5,625 bases of DNA. Origin: Deltaproteobacteria bacterium (GTDB lineage Bacteria; Bdellovibrionota_C; UBA2361; OMII01). Positions 1-5,625 of the stretch are shown in pieces. Under the pieces are notes generated by a model. It was not told the DNA's origin, ran no database searches, and saw nothing but the letters and a program-made list of their open reading frames with translations. Every line of letters begins with the position of its first letter. Position 1 is the stretch's first letter. The stretch lies in the NCBI GenBank assembly GCA_023262305.1, contig JALRCK010000165.1:1-5625 (forward strand), read 5' to 3'. The position numbers and the translations under genes are program-made.

Positions 1-1
1 G

Positions 2-499
2 TCTGAAATTGACCGTATCTCCGCCGCAAACACCTTCAACGGCGTTAATACGATCTCCTCCGGCTCAAATATTACCTTGCAAGTCGGCATCACTGGCGGT
101 GCTGAATCCAGCATTCAGATCCAGTCAGTGGTCGCAACGGTTTTAGCGCTTGGCTTGGGAACTGCAAGTGGTGCCCTGAGTTACTCTATCTCTGGAGCCA
201 CCTCTGATGCGGCGGTAACATCCTCGCGAAACGCCTACAGCGCCCTTTTGAATGCGCAAGACTCCCTCGCTATTAAACGCGGAACCCTCGGTGCAGTTAC
301 AAGCAGACTCTCTATGGCGGTCGATTTCATTACGATAGCCCGTGAAAACTACTCTGCCGCCGAAAGTAATATTCGAGACGCAGACACAGCCCGAGATGTG
401 GCGGAATTTACCCGACTACAAGTGCTCCAACAAAGCCAGGCGGCTCTCCTCGCTCAAGCGAACCAAGTTCCAGCCCTCGTGCTCAAACTGCTCGGATAG
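2..499 (+). CDS. fliC: Flagellin, C-terminal part (5' end outside window)
   Basis: Flagellin polymerises into the filament of the bacterial flagellum after export by the flagellar type III apparatus. The frame is open from base 2 with no start codon needed, so the gene begins left of the window and 165 residues are visible. The first residues (SEIDRISAANTFNGVNTISSG) match the flagellin segment where D1 leads into the central region, followed by a QVGITGG stretch like the usual FQVGANAG. The end is diagnostic: ENYSAAESNIRDADTA, then an amphipathic helix and LLAQANQVPALVLKLLG, which is the conserved D1/D0 C-terminal helix that packs in the filament core. Only about 90 residues separate the QVG segment from the NIRDAD block, so the variable D2/D3 domains seem to be absent and the whole protein was probably below 300 residues. 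A TTG at 77 is an internal codon, not a start. The symbol is given by family; the organism may have several flagellin paralogues. Confidence 0.95.
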   Translation, partial: SEIDRISAANTFNGVNTISSGSNITLQVGITGGAESSIQIQSVVATVLALGLGTASGALSYSISGATSDAAVTSSRNAYSALLNAQDSLAIKRGTLGAVTSRLSMAVDFITIARENYSAAESNIRDADTARDVAEFTRLQVLQQSQAALLAQANQVPALVLKLLG

Positions 500-517
500 G
501 AAAGAACTCTCGTCCTG

Positions 518-536
518 AGGGGGATCCCCTTATTTA
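518..536. terminator. Possible short terminator hairpin between convergent genes
   Basis: A GGGGATCCCC palindrome at 520-529 extends to an A-T pair at 518/531 and a G-T wobble at 519/530, and is followed on + by TTATTT. It lies just after the flagellin stop and overlaps the last codons of the converging phosphatase gene. The stem is only about five pairs once a four-base loop is allowed and the T-run is interrupted, so it is a weak candidate for ending flagellin transcription. Confidence 0.35.
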
Positions 537-2146
537 CACTTTTCAGTGCTGGGTACGACGATCTGAATTCCTGAACCCCATGGACCCAAACCAGCTGAGT
601 TTTCGGCCCGGACCGAATAGGTAACAACACCAGCGGAAACTCCTTTGAGCGAATCTTTGAAAGAGTTGTGAACTGCGGAGACCTCTCCGATCATCTCACC
701 CCGTCCATCCACGGTGGTTGAACGATACACCTCGTACGACGAATCCTGGTTCCCTTTTGTCCACGCGACGGTAACAACACATCCAGAGCGCTCGAGGGTG
801 GCAACGACACCCTTCACATCAACAGGTCGACGAGGATCCTTGCGAATCGAAAACGTATCCTCTATCGCTCCATCCGCACCAATCATCATCCCCTCAAGAA
901 CGTTAGCGTCAAAAGAGAGCGACATCGACCCCAGCTTATTGAGGGAGCGAACCATAGCCGGATGATTCAAAGGACCAGGATGAAGCTGCCCACCATTTCC
1001 CGCCCCAACGTAGACAGTCCCACTGTGAGGCACCCTTCCTGCGCGCTCCTTAACATACACATCCTTGCCATCCTGATTCTGAGCCGATGCGACGATGTTT
1101 TTGTCGGAAAATGTTGAAGAAACCCCATAGTGTCGATTGATCAATGGGGTGCGCTCATAGGAGTGGCTATGTCCAGTGAGCACCAGATCGATCCCCCCTG
1201 CCTCAAGGATCGGCACGACGTTCTCGCGCATCCACGTCAATCGCCCTTGAGAGGCCGACGGACTGTCAGAGTTGTGGCTCCCCTTCGAATACGGGGGGTG
1301 ATGCCAAAAGGCAACGGTCCATTCAGAGCGATTCTCCGCCAGATCTTGGCGAAGCCACGACAACATCCCATCACGAAATACCGGCCGATTCACTTCTGAG
1401 TTAAGGGAGATAAAGTGCACGTTCCCATAATTAAATGAGTAGTAGTATTCAGTTCCCGAAGGCACACCACCACCCTCTCCACGTTCAGGAAGCGAGAACA
1501 CAGGGTAGTAGGCGTTGGTGGCATAATCGTGATTACCTTGAGTGGGCCACAATACCGTTGAGCGCAAAACCTCCTGGTAAGGAATAAAAACCCCCTGTTG
1601 ATACTGTGCATCAGTGCCTATGTCGTAGGCATTGTCACCCAGCATCATAAAGAGCTGAAAAGAGCCAACCGGATAACGCTTGAGGAATTCATCTCGGACC
1701 GATACTTGTCGAAAATCTTGCCCGGAAGGAAGTAGACCCGAGGTACCGGAATCACCGATCACCCACACTCGAAAGGGTTCATCACCACCCGTTGGAGATG
1801 TCACAAAGTGGTGAGCACCGTCACCTCCGACGAGAACCCGTCCTCCTTTGGCCATAATTCGATAGTAGTACCGCGTCTGCGGTTTAAGCGAAGAGATGTG
1901 AACCTCATGCTCTCGCGACTGAGTCCTCCCCTCACCCACACGCGACATCTTCTCAAGAGAGGTCCCGTACTCAAGGTATGAGGACACGTTGCTATCAGTA
2001 TGCCACCGAACGATCATCGAGCTGGGGGTGCCCTGCTGGAGGTAAGGTCCTCTCACCACCGTCTGCGCATGAGATGACGCCGATCCCAACCATTCCAATG
2101 CAAGGAAACAGAGCATGAAAGACGCGCGCACTCGTGTAATGTTCAT
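530..2146 (-). CDS. Secreted purple-acid-phosphatase-like metallophosphoesterase with C-terminal FnIII domain
   Basis: The predicted role is hydrolysis of phosphate esters outside the cytoplasm at a two-metal site. With the ATG at 2146 the protein has 538 residues. It begins with a signal peptide: Arg5 and Arg7, a hydrophobic core from about 8 to 21, and likely cleavage after SSHA27. Residues ~28-117 resemble the purple acid phosphatase N-terminal fibronectin-like domain (VRGPYLQQGTPSS, SSLKPQTRYYYRI). The catalytic domain carries all expected blocks: GDSG at 131, GDNAY at 170, GNHD at 204, HHPPYS at 282 and GHSHSYER at 325. These supply the usual Asp, Asp/Tyr, Asn and three His ligands, including the Tyr of GDxxY typical of true purple enzymes. 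Residues ~442-532 form a second fibronectin III-like domain (YEVYRST, VTYSVRAENSAG). A GTG at 2206 would add 20 residues before the signal peptide, so the internal ATG, preceded by a modest GAAGA, is preferred. It converges with the flagellin gene. Substrate is unknown. Confidence 0.92.
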   Translation of the reverse strand: MNITRVRASFMLCFLALEWLGSASSHAQTVVRGPYLQQGTPSSMIVRWHTDSNVSSYLEYGTSLEKMSRVGEGRTQSREHEVHISSLKPQTRYYYRIMAKGGRVLVGGDGAHHFVTSPTGGDEPFRVWVIGDSGTSGLLPSGQDFRQVSVRDEFLKRYPVGSFQLFMMLGDNAYDIGTDAQYQQGVFIPYQEVLRSTVLWPTQGNHDYATNAYYPVFSLPERGEGGGVPSGTEYYYSFNYGNVHFISLNSEVNRPVFRDGMLSWLRQDLAENRSEWTVAFWHHPPYSKGSHNSDSPSASQGRLTWMRENVVPILEAGGIDLVLTGHSHSYERTPLINRHYGVSSTFSDKNIVASAQNQDGKDVYVKERAGRVPHSGTVYVGAGNGGQLHPGPLNHPAMVRSLNKLGSMSLSFDANVLEGMMIGADGAIEDTFSIRKDPRRPVDVKGVVATLERSGCVVTVAWTKGNQDSSYEVYRSTTVDGRGEMIGEVSAVHNSFKDSLKGVSAGVVTYSVRAENSAGLGPWGSGIQIVVPSTEKCK

Positions 2147-2245
2147 GGGGTCTTCTAACGACAGGCAGCCCTCGGCACCATAACAGATCCCAGCAACGTT
2201 GCGCACACCTTTACCGACAAGGGAGAGCGGCCAGACCTCGGATTC

Positions 2246-2273
2246 CTTATAACTAGTGGACCCTACTCTTCAA
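2246..2273 (-). promoter_or_regulatory. Candidate promoter for the phosphatase gene
   Basis: Read on the minus strand there is TTGAAG (2268-2273), a 16-base gap and TATAAG (2246-2251), matching the sigma-70 consensus at four and five of six positions. Transcription would begin near 2239, leaving a leader of about 90 bases before the ATG at 2146. It lies downstream of the small gene at 2288-2530, so the phosphatase need not depend on read-through. This is a consensus match by eye only. Confidence 0.4.
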
Positions 2274-2287
2274 ACGAGAGGGATTTC

Positions 2288-2530
2288 CTACTCGGGATTG
2301 TACTGATACGGAGGACCCTTTGGGACCTCCACTCTTCGCGGGGAGTGCCCGAGCCCTTGCGGCACGGACTCCTCGTTATGGCGAGCCTCCTCGGCGAGCT
2401 TGCGAGCCAACTCGGCGATATAAGCGTCACCGCCGCCAACACCGATCTCCATCTCAGAGAGATCAATGTTGCAATCCTGTGAAACCACGGGGAAACGATG
2501 TGTGGGGCCCTTTGATTCTGGATTTGGCAT
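2288..2530 (-). CDS. Small hypothetical protein (80 aa)
   Basis: I do not recognise this protein. From the ATG at 2530 it encodes 80 residues: a polar, proline-containing N-terminus (MPNPESKGPTHRFPVV), a glycine turn (GVGGGDAY, about 30-37), an amphipathic charged helix (about 36-54, AYIAELARKLAEEARHNEE), and a basic, proline-rich tail ending PPYQYNPE. There is one cysteine (Cys20), no signal peptide and no membrane segment, so it is probably cytoplasmic. The reading frame extends upstream to a GTG at 2614, but that start would lie within the terminator of the preceding gene and upstream of the candidate promoter, so the ATG was chosen. The Shine-Dalgarno is weak (AAGAG about 12 bases upstream). 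The opposite strand is also open but its product is arginine- and proline-rich, as expected of a shadow frame. The balanced composition and the promoter support a real gene, without proof. Confidence 0.6.
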   Translation of the reverse strand: MPNPESKGPTHRFPVVSQDCNIDLSEMEIGVGGGDAYIAELARKLAEEARHNEESVPQGLGHSPRRVEVPKGPPYQYNPE

Positions 2531-2564
2531 GGAAAATCTTGCTCTTAAAAAACACGGCAACGGG

Positions 2565-2593
2565 ATTCTGCCATATCTACCGCACCAACTCAA
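2565..2593 (-). promoter_or_regulatory. Candidate promoter for the 80-aa gene
   Basis: On the minus strand TTGAGT (2588-2593) and CAGAAT (2565-2570) are separated by exactly 17 bases, each matching four of six sigma-70 consensus positions. Initiation near 2558 would give a leader of about 28 bases before the ATG at 2530. It lies directly after the terminator of the upstream gene, where a new promoter would be needed. Confidence 0.4.
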
Positions 2594-2605
2594 AGGCTTC
2601 ACGAC

Positions 2606-2643
2606 AAAACCCACCCCGCGCCAGAAACTGCGACCAGGGTGGG
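2606..2643 (-). terminator. Rho-independent terminator of the exported helical protein gene
   Basis: Reading the minus strand, CCCACCC (2637-2643) pairs with GGGTGGG (2610-2616) in a seven-pair, GC-rich stem with a 20-base loop that can form a short inner CGC/GCG stem. TTTT (2606-2609) follows at once. It lies about 50 bases after the stop codon of the minus-strand gene ending at 2692, the expected place for its terminator. The long loop and short T-run make it less than ideal. Confidence 0.6.
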
Positions 2644-2691
2644 CATGTCGAGCTTATTCAATACTGGATTGATGCAAGCGAGTGGTAATGG

Positions 2692-3213
2692 CTACTTAGC
2701 CATACACGCGCTGTATGCAGCTTCCTTCTGTTCGAGGACTGCCTTCTTAGCCTTTACGATGTCCTCTTGTCGGCTCACGCTCTGACTCAAACGGGTCATC
2801 TGAGTTGCCGTTGCCTTGTTGAAAGCGTCAAGACGCCCCTGCTGAGCCTTAACCATCGCCTTGGCACGAGCTATCTGCTGCATAACTCGATTCGCAGTTG
2901 GTCCGATGCAAGAGGGATTTGGCGCAAATAAGCACCCCAAACCCTGCCCAACAGCGGAGGTCTCTGCCGCCTTAAGATTAGCCTGAGCTTGCGCCACATT
3001 TCCTTCAAGGATGGCACGCCGATACTCAGCTTGTTCGGCCTTTGAATCAGTCGTCTGTTGCAAACGCGAGAAAAGCGACTCGCTTCTTGTATAGTCAGTT
3101 GAAGCTTTATCAAACGCGATTCTCTGCTGCCTGCACTTTTCCTGCGCATGAACTACGGAGGTGAATGCCAAGGAAATAGCGACTGCGCTTAGGTTGTAAA
3201 AAATTCTCTTCAC
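2692..3213 (-). CDS. Exported alpha-helical protein with four cysteines, unknown function (173 aa)
   Basis: The start is taken as the GTG at 3213 because GGAG sits six bases upstream; a TTG at 3240 is in frame but has no such site and would put nine residues ahead of the signal peptide. The protein opens with a clear Sec signal peptide (MKRIFYN, hydrophobic core about 8-20, likely cleavage after VVHA23). The mature part is rich in Ala, Gln, Lys and Glu and reads as two long helices, about 27-90 and 103-170, joined by a Gly/Pro loop (VGQGLGCLFAPNPSC). Cysteines lie at 27, 94, 102 and 170, nearly mirror-symmetric about the loop, which suggests an antiparallel helical hairpin held by disulfides in an oxidising compartment. 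There is no lipobox, transmembrane anchor or catalytic motif. The stretch EGNVAQAQANLKAAE resembles coiled-coil hairpins of periplasmic adaptor proteins, but the rest of such a protein is missing. Periplasmic or secreted location is inferred. Confidence 0.85.
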   Translation of the reverse strand: MKRIFYNLSAVAISLAFTSVVHAQEKCRQQRIAFDKASTDYTRSESLFSRLQQTTDSKAEQAEYRRAILEGNVAQAQANLKAAETSAVGQGLGCLFAPNPSCIGPTANRVMQQIARAKAMVKAQQGRLDAFNKATATQMTRLSQSVSRQEDIVKAKKAVLEQKEAAYSACMAK

Positions 3214-3637
3214 GGGGGGCTCCGAGATTATGTTTAGCAAAGTTAATTGTTAAGCATCCTTGCCTCTATGCTTACCATTTCAAACCACCGATCAGGGACC
3301 TCCCTACAGTCGTTTGATGGAATTGCCATGGATATGGTCGAAATTGTCTCTCGAGTAACATAAATATCCAACTTTTTGGAGCTCGTAGCATACTGGGCAC
3401 CTCCTGAAGGTTACACAGGTCTTTATGGGCTAACTGCACGCTCTGGCAGCTAGCGCTAATAGATCGAATCAGTCTCAAACGGCTCAGAGAGCCCCAAATA
3501 TACCACTACATACCGCCGAACTTTCGCATGTTCGCTTTGATCCAGGGGCTTCATTTCGTTAGTGTATCGGCACAGCCTTTACCTCTGACGCCTTCGGTCA
3601 GGGACAAAAAGTAGTATTAGTAGTACGCGGAAGTTCG
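3214..3637. other. 424-bp spacer between divergent genes
   Basis: This spacer must contain the promoters of the minus-strand exported protein and the plus-strand pair, but no convincing sigma-70 site stands out for either. The best plus-strand match is TTGATC (3537-3542), a 17-base gap and TAGTGT (3560-3565), which is poor. There is a GGCTC-AGA-GAGCC hairpin at 3481-3493. A second hairpin (CCTCTGAC/GTCAGGG with one wobble, arms 3583-3589 and 3597-3603) would lie in the leader of the plus-strand gene. A small ORF with a strong ribosome site lies at 3272-3391 on minus. I see no tRNA, repeat array or mobile-element end here. Confidence 0.5.
3272..3391 (-). CDS. Possible small ORF (39 aa) with perfect Shine-Dalgarno
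   Basis: An ATG at 3391 on the minus strand is preceded, eight bases upstream, by AGGAGG (3400-3405), the strongest ribosome site in the window. The 39-residue product starts MLRAPKSWIFMLLERQF, is rich in Trp, Arg and Gln, and ends GGLKW. It stops 58 bases before the start of the exported helical protein and could share its transcript as a leader peptide. It has no recognised motif, no clear membrane segment and no visible promoter, so a chance match is quite possible. Confidence 0.25.
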   Translation of the reverse strand: MLRAPKSWIFMLLERQFRPYPWQFHQTTVGRSLIGGLKW

Positions 3638-4828
3638 ATGTCTTTAGGCGATCCCAGTCCATCACCCGAACGAGGTCCTCAACCTTTCAAAAACGGTCCC
3701 GGTCGGCCTCTCCTTGAAGTGCGTGCACTGGACCCTCTCGCTGTTCGTCTCGACATAGAACATCTTGATAAGCTGATCGACATACTGCACCTGTGCGGAA
3801 TCAGTCCAACAGGCTCTGGAGTCGAGTACCTGTGGAAGTCTCTTCTGCGCAACCACCTTCCGAATGTCGAGGACTTTCATGAAGCTCAGGGAGCTCTCGG
3901 ACTGAACTCGGAGCTCGACATCTCCATGAAACACGAGCTCGAATGTCGTGGGCACAATACGCCAGAGATGCGCGAATACGATGATAGAGTTTCCGTAACC
4001 CTGTCGACCCGCCACCGCGAAGGAAGCGAACTCCTGGCCCTGAGTAATCTCAGCACAGAGAGCCCAGCTCTGGATGGACTTCACCTCGAGATCATAGCTT
4101 CACCACTCGAAGAACATTCAGCCGTTGCACACATCTTTTGGAGCGACGAAAGCCTCGCTCGGGGTAGCGCTGGAGAGCGGTGGGAACTGATCCGCGGCTT
4201 CTATCAACATTTCAATCACCGCGACCTGCCCGAGGTAGCGCCAGCAACCGCCGGACAAACTAATAAATTTCACTATGTGTCTGTCAACCTCGACCCAATG
4301 ACGATCAAGGCTCAACGCATTAACGGTGAAACGCAGGATGAAAAAACAAAACCTGATTCAAAAAGCTCGTTGCAGCAAACTCCTCGATCACTTCAATTGC
4401 GCTTGGTCCTTCCATCTCTGGATGTTCTTAAAAAGATACTAGAGATCAGCGGCGCCCTTCAGATTCAGAGCCCGTGGATGGATGAGAGCGCCCCTCGAAC
4501 CATTCTTACTCACTTGCGGGACAACTTAGGGGGGACCTCAAAACTGAATATAGACGAGCTCAAAATGTGCGATAATGCCATCCCATGCATCATATTTACT
4601 CGTGAGCAATGTTGTGACGGCGCAACATTCCCCCCTTCGATAACCTCCAAGATCGTCATGTCAGATTATACATGCCGCAATGGAGATCTTCGGCTAGAAT
4701 TGAGCTGTTGCGATGATGGAGAGGGATTTAACGCTGTCCTGACGTGGGATGCCTCCCCCAGGCGCTTCAGTGAAAGCGCCTGGAATGAGATTCAAAGACT
4801 CGCGGAACCATATCTGAATAGGTCATAA
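3638..4828 (+). CDS. Unknown protein with two diverged copies of a ~150-residue domain (396 aa)
   Basis: I do not recognise this family. The ATG at 3638 has GGAAG four bases upstream. The first ~30 residues are proline- and glycine-rich and probably disordered. Domain A covers about 35-192 and domain B about 252-394, joined by a polar linker (about 196-250, with a run of Lys, Asp, Ser and Gln). The copies match at three places: VRLDIEHLDKLIDILHLCG (36-54) with LRLVLPSLDVLKKILEISG (254-272), eight of nineteen identical without gaps; GLHLEI (147-152) with DLRLEL (350-355), each followed by an AV...W(S)D strand; and a closing helix with W182/I185 and W382/I385 at identical spacing. The pattern suggests an alternating helix and strand fold. 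Domain B holds seven cysteines between 311 and 358; domain A has two. There is no signal peptide or membrane segment, so it is likely cytoplasmic. The gene after it starts within 14 to 29 bases, so the two are probably cotranscribed. No catalytic motif is evident. Confidence 0.85.
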   Translation: MSLGDPSPSPERGPQPFKNGPGRPLLEVRALDPLAVRLDIEHLDKLIDILHLCGISPTGSGVEYLWKSLLRNHLPNVEDFHEAQGALGLNSELDISMKHELECRGHNTPEMREYDDRVSVTLSTRHREGSELLALSNLSTESPALDGLHLEIIASPLEEHSAVAHIFWSDESLARGSAGERWELIRGFYQHFNHRDLPEVAPATAGQTNKFHYVSVNLDPMTIKAQRINGETQDEKTKPDSKSSLQQTPRSLQLRLVLPSLDVLKKILEISGALQIQSPWMDESAPRTILTHLRDNLGGTSKLNIDELKMCDNAIPCIIFTREQCCDGATFPPSITSKIVMSDYTCRNGDLRLELSCCDDGEGFNAVLTWDASPRRFSESAWNEIQRLAEPYLNRS

Positions 4829-4857
4829 CGAATTACTTTTCCGTGAATGAGCACAGA

Positions 4858-5514
4858 ATGTACTCGCTGAAAGTAAACTCACAGATTACCGCGAGAACGA
4901 TAGAGCGCCCCGTGCTCAGCGCCATAGTGGATCCGTTTAGGGATATCATCGGTCTTCCGCCTCGTCCACCTCCCGGCTTCAAGCCCGACAGGCACGACAC
5001 CACGATCGACACCATTATCGACCGTACAGGCGACGGTATCGGTCCGCTCGCTATCTCTACCAGTTGCAACCACCTCTACTGTTACGCGGCTCGCTATGAC
5101 GACGGAAAGTCTGCCGTTACCGTCATCGCTGGGGACTGCGCGCTCGCGCCGATTGCTGACGGACGCCTCCATCATGACATCTCGCTAATCAATAGGCTCA
5201 CCCTCTACCACGGTCCAATAGCATCCCATTCGCTCACAACCGTAATTACTCCACGATCCAATCGCGGATTTCTCGCATCGTGGGTCATTCATCATGCACA
5301 AACTGAGATTCTTCAAACACTCGCCGACATCCCTGATGCTCTCGGCACTGAGAATCCCGCCCCTATAACGCCGATTCGGGTCAGGCTGCACGGGTGGCTC
5401 TCGTTTGAGAACAGCCTTCCCACATGTGTGATAGAGGGAGATCAGAGAACGATTAGGATGCGTATCGCCTGGGGCAAACAGCACCTCGCCGAAGAAGGCG
5501 TGCGGCTTTTGTAG
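4858..5514 (+). CDS. Unknown protein, second gene of the pair (about 218-223 aa)
   Basis: I do not recognise this protein. Two starts are possible: the ATG at 4858, with GAG six bases upstream, and a GTG at 4843 that has no ribosome site and adds five residues (MNEHR); the ATG is preferred. In 223-residue numbering there is a beta-rich start (YSLKVNSQITARTI), a polyproline segment (LPPRPPPGFKP, 38-48), and a central region SCNHLYCYAARYDDGKSAV (74-92) likely to form strands. A helix follows (about 145-162, SWVIHHAQTEILQTL), then a C-terminal stretch of strands (IRVRLHGWLSF, TIRMRIAWG). Cysteines lie at 75, 80, 99 and 195. No signal peptide, membrane helix or catalytic motif is visible. It follows the 396-residue gene closely in the same direction, which suggests one operon and perhaps a complex, and it converges with the gene at the right edge across 12 bases. 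Overlapping minus-strand frames look like shadows. Confidence 0.75.
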   Translation: MYSLKVNSQITARTIERPVLSAIVDPFRDIIGLPPRPPPGFKPDRHDTTIDTIIDRTGDGIGPLAISTSCNHLYCYAARYDDGKSAVTVIAGDCALAPIADGRLHHDISLINRLTLYHGPIASHSLTTVITPRSNRGFLASWVIHHAQTEILQTLADIPDALGTENPAPITPIRVRLHGWLSFENSLPTCVIEGDQRTIRMRIAWGKQHLAEEGVRLL

Positions 5515-5524
5515 CAACGCAACC

Positions 5525-5534
5525 GGTTATAACC
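5525..5534. repeat. Palindrome GGTTATAACC at the convergent gene junction
   Basis: A perfect ten-base palindrome lies across the last codons of the minus-strand gene and the 12-base convergent gap; it overlaps a second palindrome, AACCGGTT (5521-5528). It is too short and AT-centred to be a good terminator stem and has no T-run after it. It may be chance or a protein-binding site. Confidence 0.25.
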
Positions 5535-5625
5535 CGAGAATCTTCTCAAGGGTGGGGAAATCGGCAGCACACAAGAGATCCCCCTCAGCACCCGACCCTC
5601 TACCGCCAGCGCCCCCAAAATGAAC
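5527..5625 (-). CDS. C-terminal end of an unidentified minus-strand protein (partial)
   Basis: The minus-strand frame from the right edge is open for 32 codons and stops with TAA at 5527-5529. It reads as a glycine-rich stretch (VHFGGAGGRGSGAEGDL) followed by a helix-like end (LLCAADFPTLEKILGL). The other two minus-strand frames give either an early stop or an arginine-rich product running antisense through the neighbouring gene. The stop lies 12 bases from the converging plus-strand stop, a normal arrangement. The family cannot be identified from so short a piece; most of the gene lies outside the window. Confidence 0.5.
   Translation of the reverse strand, partial: VHFGGAGGRGSGAEGDLLCAADFPTLEKILGL

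Noticed and set aside
2093..2125. Lipoprotein lipobox around Cys13 of the phosphatase signal peptide
   Set aside because: The residue before the cysteine is Leu, not Gly, Ala or Ser, and a clear signal peptidase I site follows at SSHA.
2147..2206. GTG at 2206 as the start of the phosphatase
   Set aside because: It would put 20 non-hydrophobic residues before a normal signal peptide and has only an AAAGG one base away, too close to act as a ribosome site.
2320..2688. 122-residue plus-strand ORF
   Set aside because: It is antisense to the 80-residue gene and its terminator, is arginine- and proline-rich, and has no motif; a shadow frame.
3225..3247. TTAACA / CATAAT as promoter of the exported helical protein gene
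   Set aside because: The spacing is only 15 bases and transcription would begin at or inside the Shine-Dalgarno site, leaving no usable leader.
3583..3603. Hairpin before the 396-residue gene as a terminator
   Set aside because: No plus-strand gene precedes it, and it is followed by A-rich rather than T-rich sequence on +, with no T-run after it on minus either. A role in the leader remains possible.
3292..3605. TCAGGGAC direct repeat (3292-3299 and 3598-3605)
   Set aside because: An eight-base match occurring twice in about 300 bases, with no symmetric partner or element between, is likely chance.
3662..4084. 140-residue minus-strand ORF inside the 396-residue gene
   Set aside because: It is antisense to the part of the plus-strand gene that shows internal repeats, so it is a shadow.
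4879..5175. Minus-strand ORFs opposite the 223-residue gene, including 4833-5069 and 5185-5517
   Set aside because: They overlap each other in different frames and none spans the region, whereas the plus-strand frame is open throughout and follows its neighbour in operon spacing.

Overview
The window comes from a flagellated bacterium with a Gram-negative style of secreted proteins. The left edge is the second half of a flagellin gene, and two proteins carry Sec-type signal peptides ending in an A-x-A-like site. Base composition is roughly balanced, GTG starts appear to be used, and neighbouring genes often converge. The sequence does not allow a confident placement below that level; a deltaproteobacterial or Bdellovibrio-like lineage is only a guess.

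Layout, left to right. (1) The C-terminal 165 residues of a compact flagellin on +, entering from outside the window. (2) Converging on it with a 30-bp gap, a minus-strand gene for a secreted purple-acid-phosphatase-like metallophosphoesterase. It has an N-terminal fibronectin-III-like domain, all five metal-site blocks and a C-terminal fibronectin III domain. (3) A small minus-strand ORF for an 80-residue protein of unknown function, with a candidate promoter of its own. (4) A Rho-independent terminator closing the next minus-strand gene, which encodes a 173-residue exported helical protein with four symmetrically spaced cysteines. (5) A 424-bp spacer between divergent genes, holding a possible 39-codon small ORF with a perfect Shine-Dalgarno and two small hairpins. 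(6) Two plus-strand genes of unknown function, about 14 to 29 bp apart and probably one operon. The first (396 residues) appears to contain two diverged copies of one domain; the second (223 residues) has no family I can name. (7) At the right edge, the C-terminal 32 codons of a converging minus-strand gene.

How the genes relate. The flagellin, the phosphatase and the helical exported protein are separate transcription units that concern the cell surface or periplasm, and nothing shows that they act together. The only plausible functional unit is the pair at 3638-5514, both apparently cytoplasmic. That pair is the best candidate for something undescribed, but its function cannot be read from the sequence. 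I see no CRISPR array, tRNA, rRNA, insertion sequence or attachment site.
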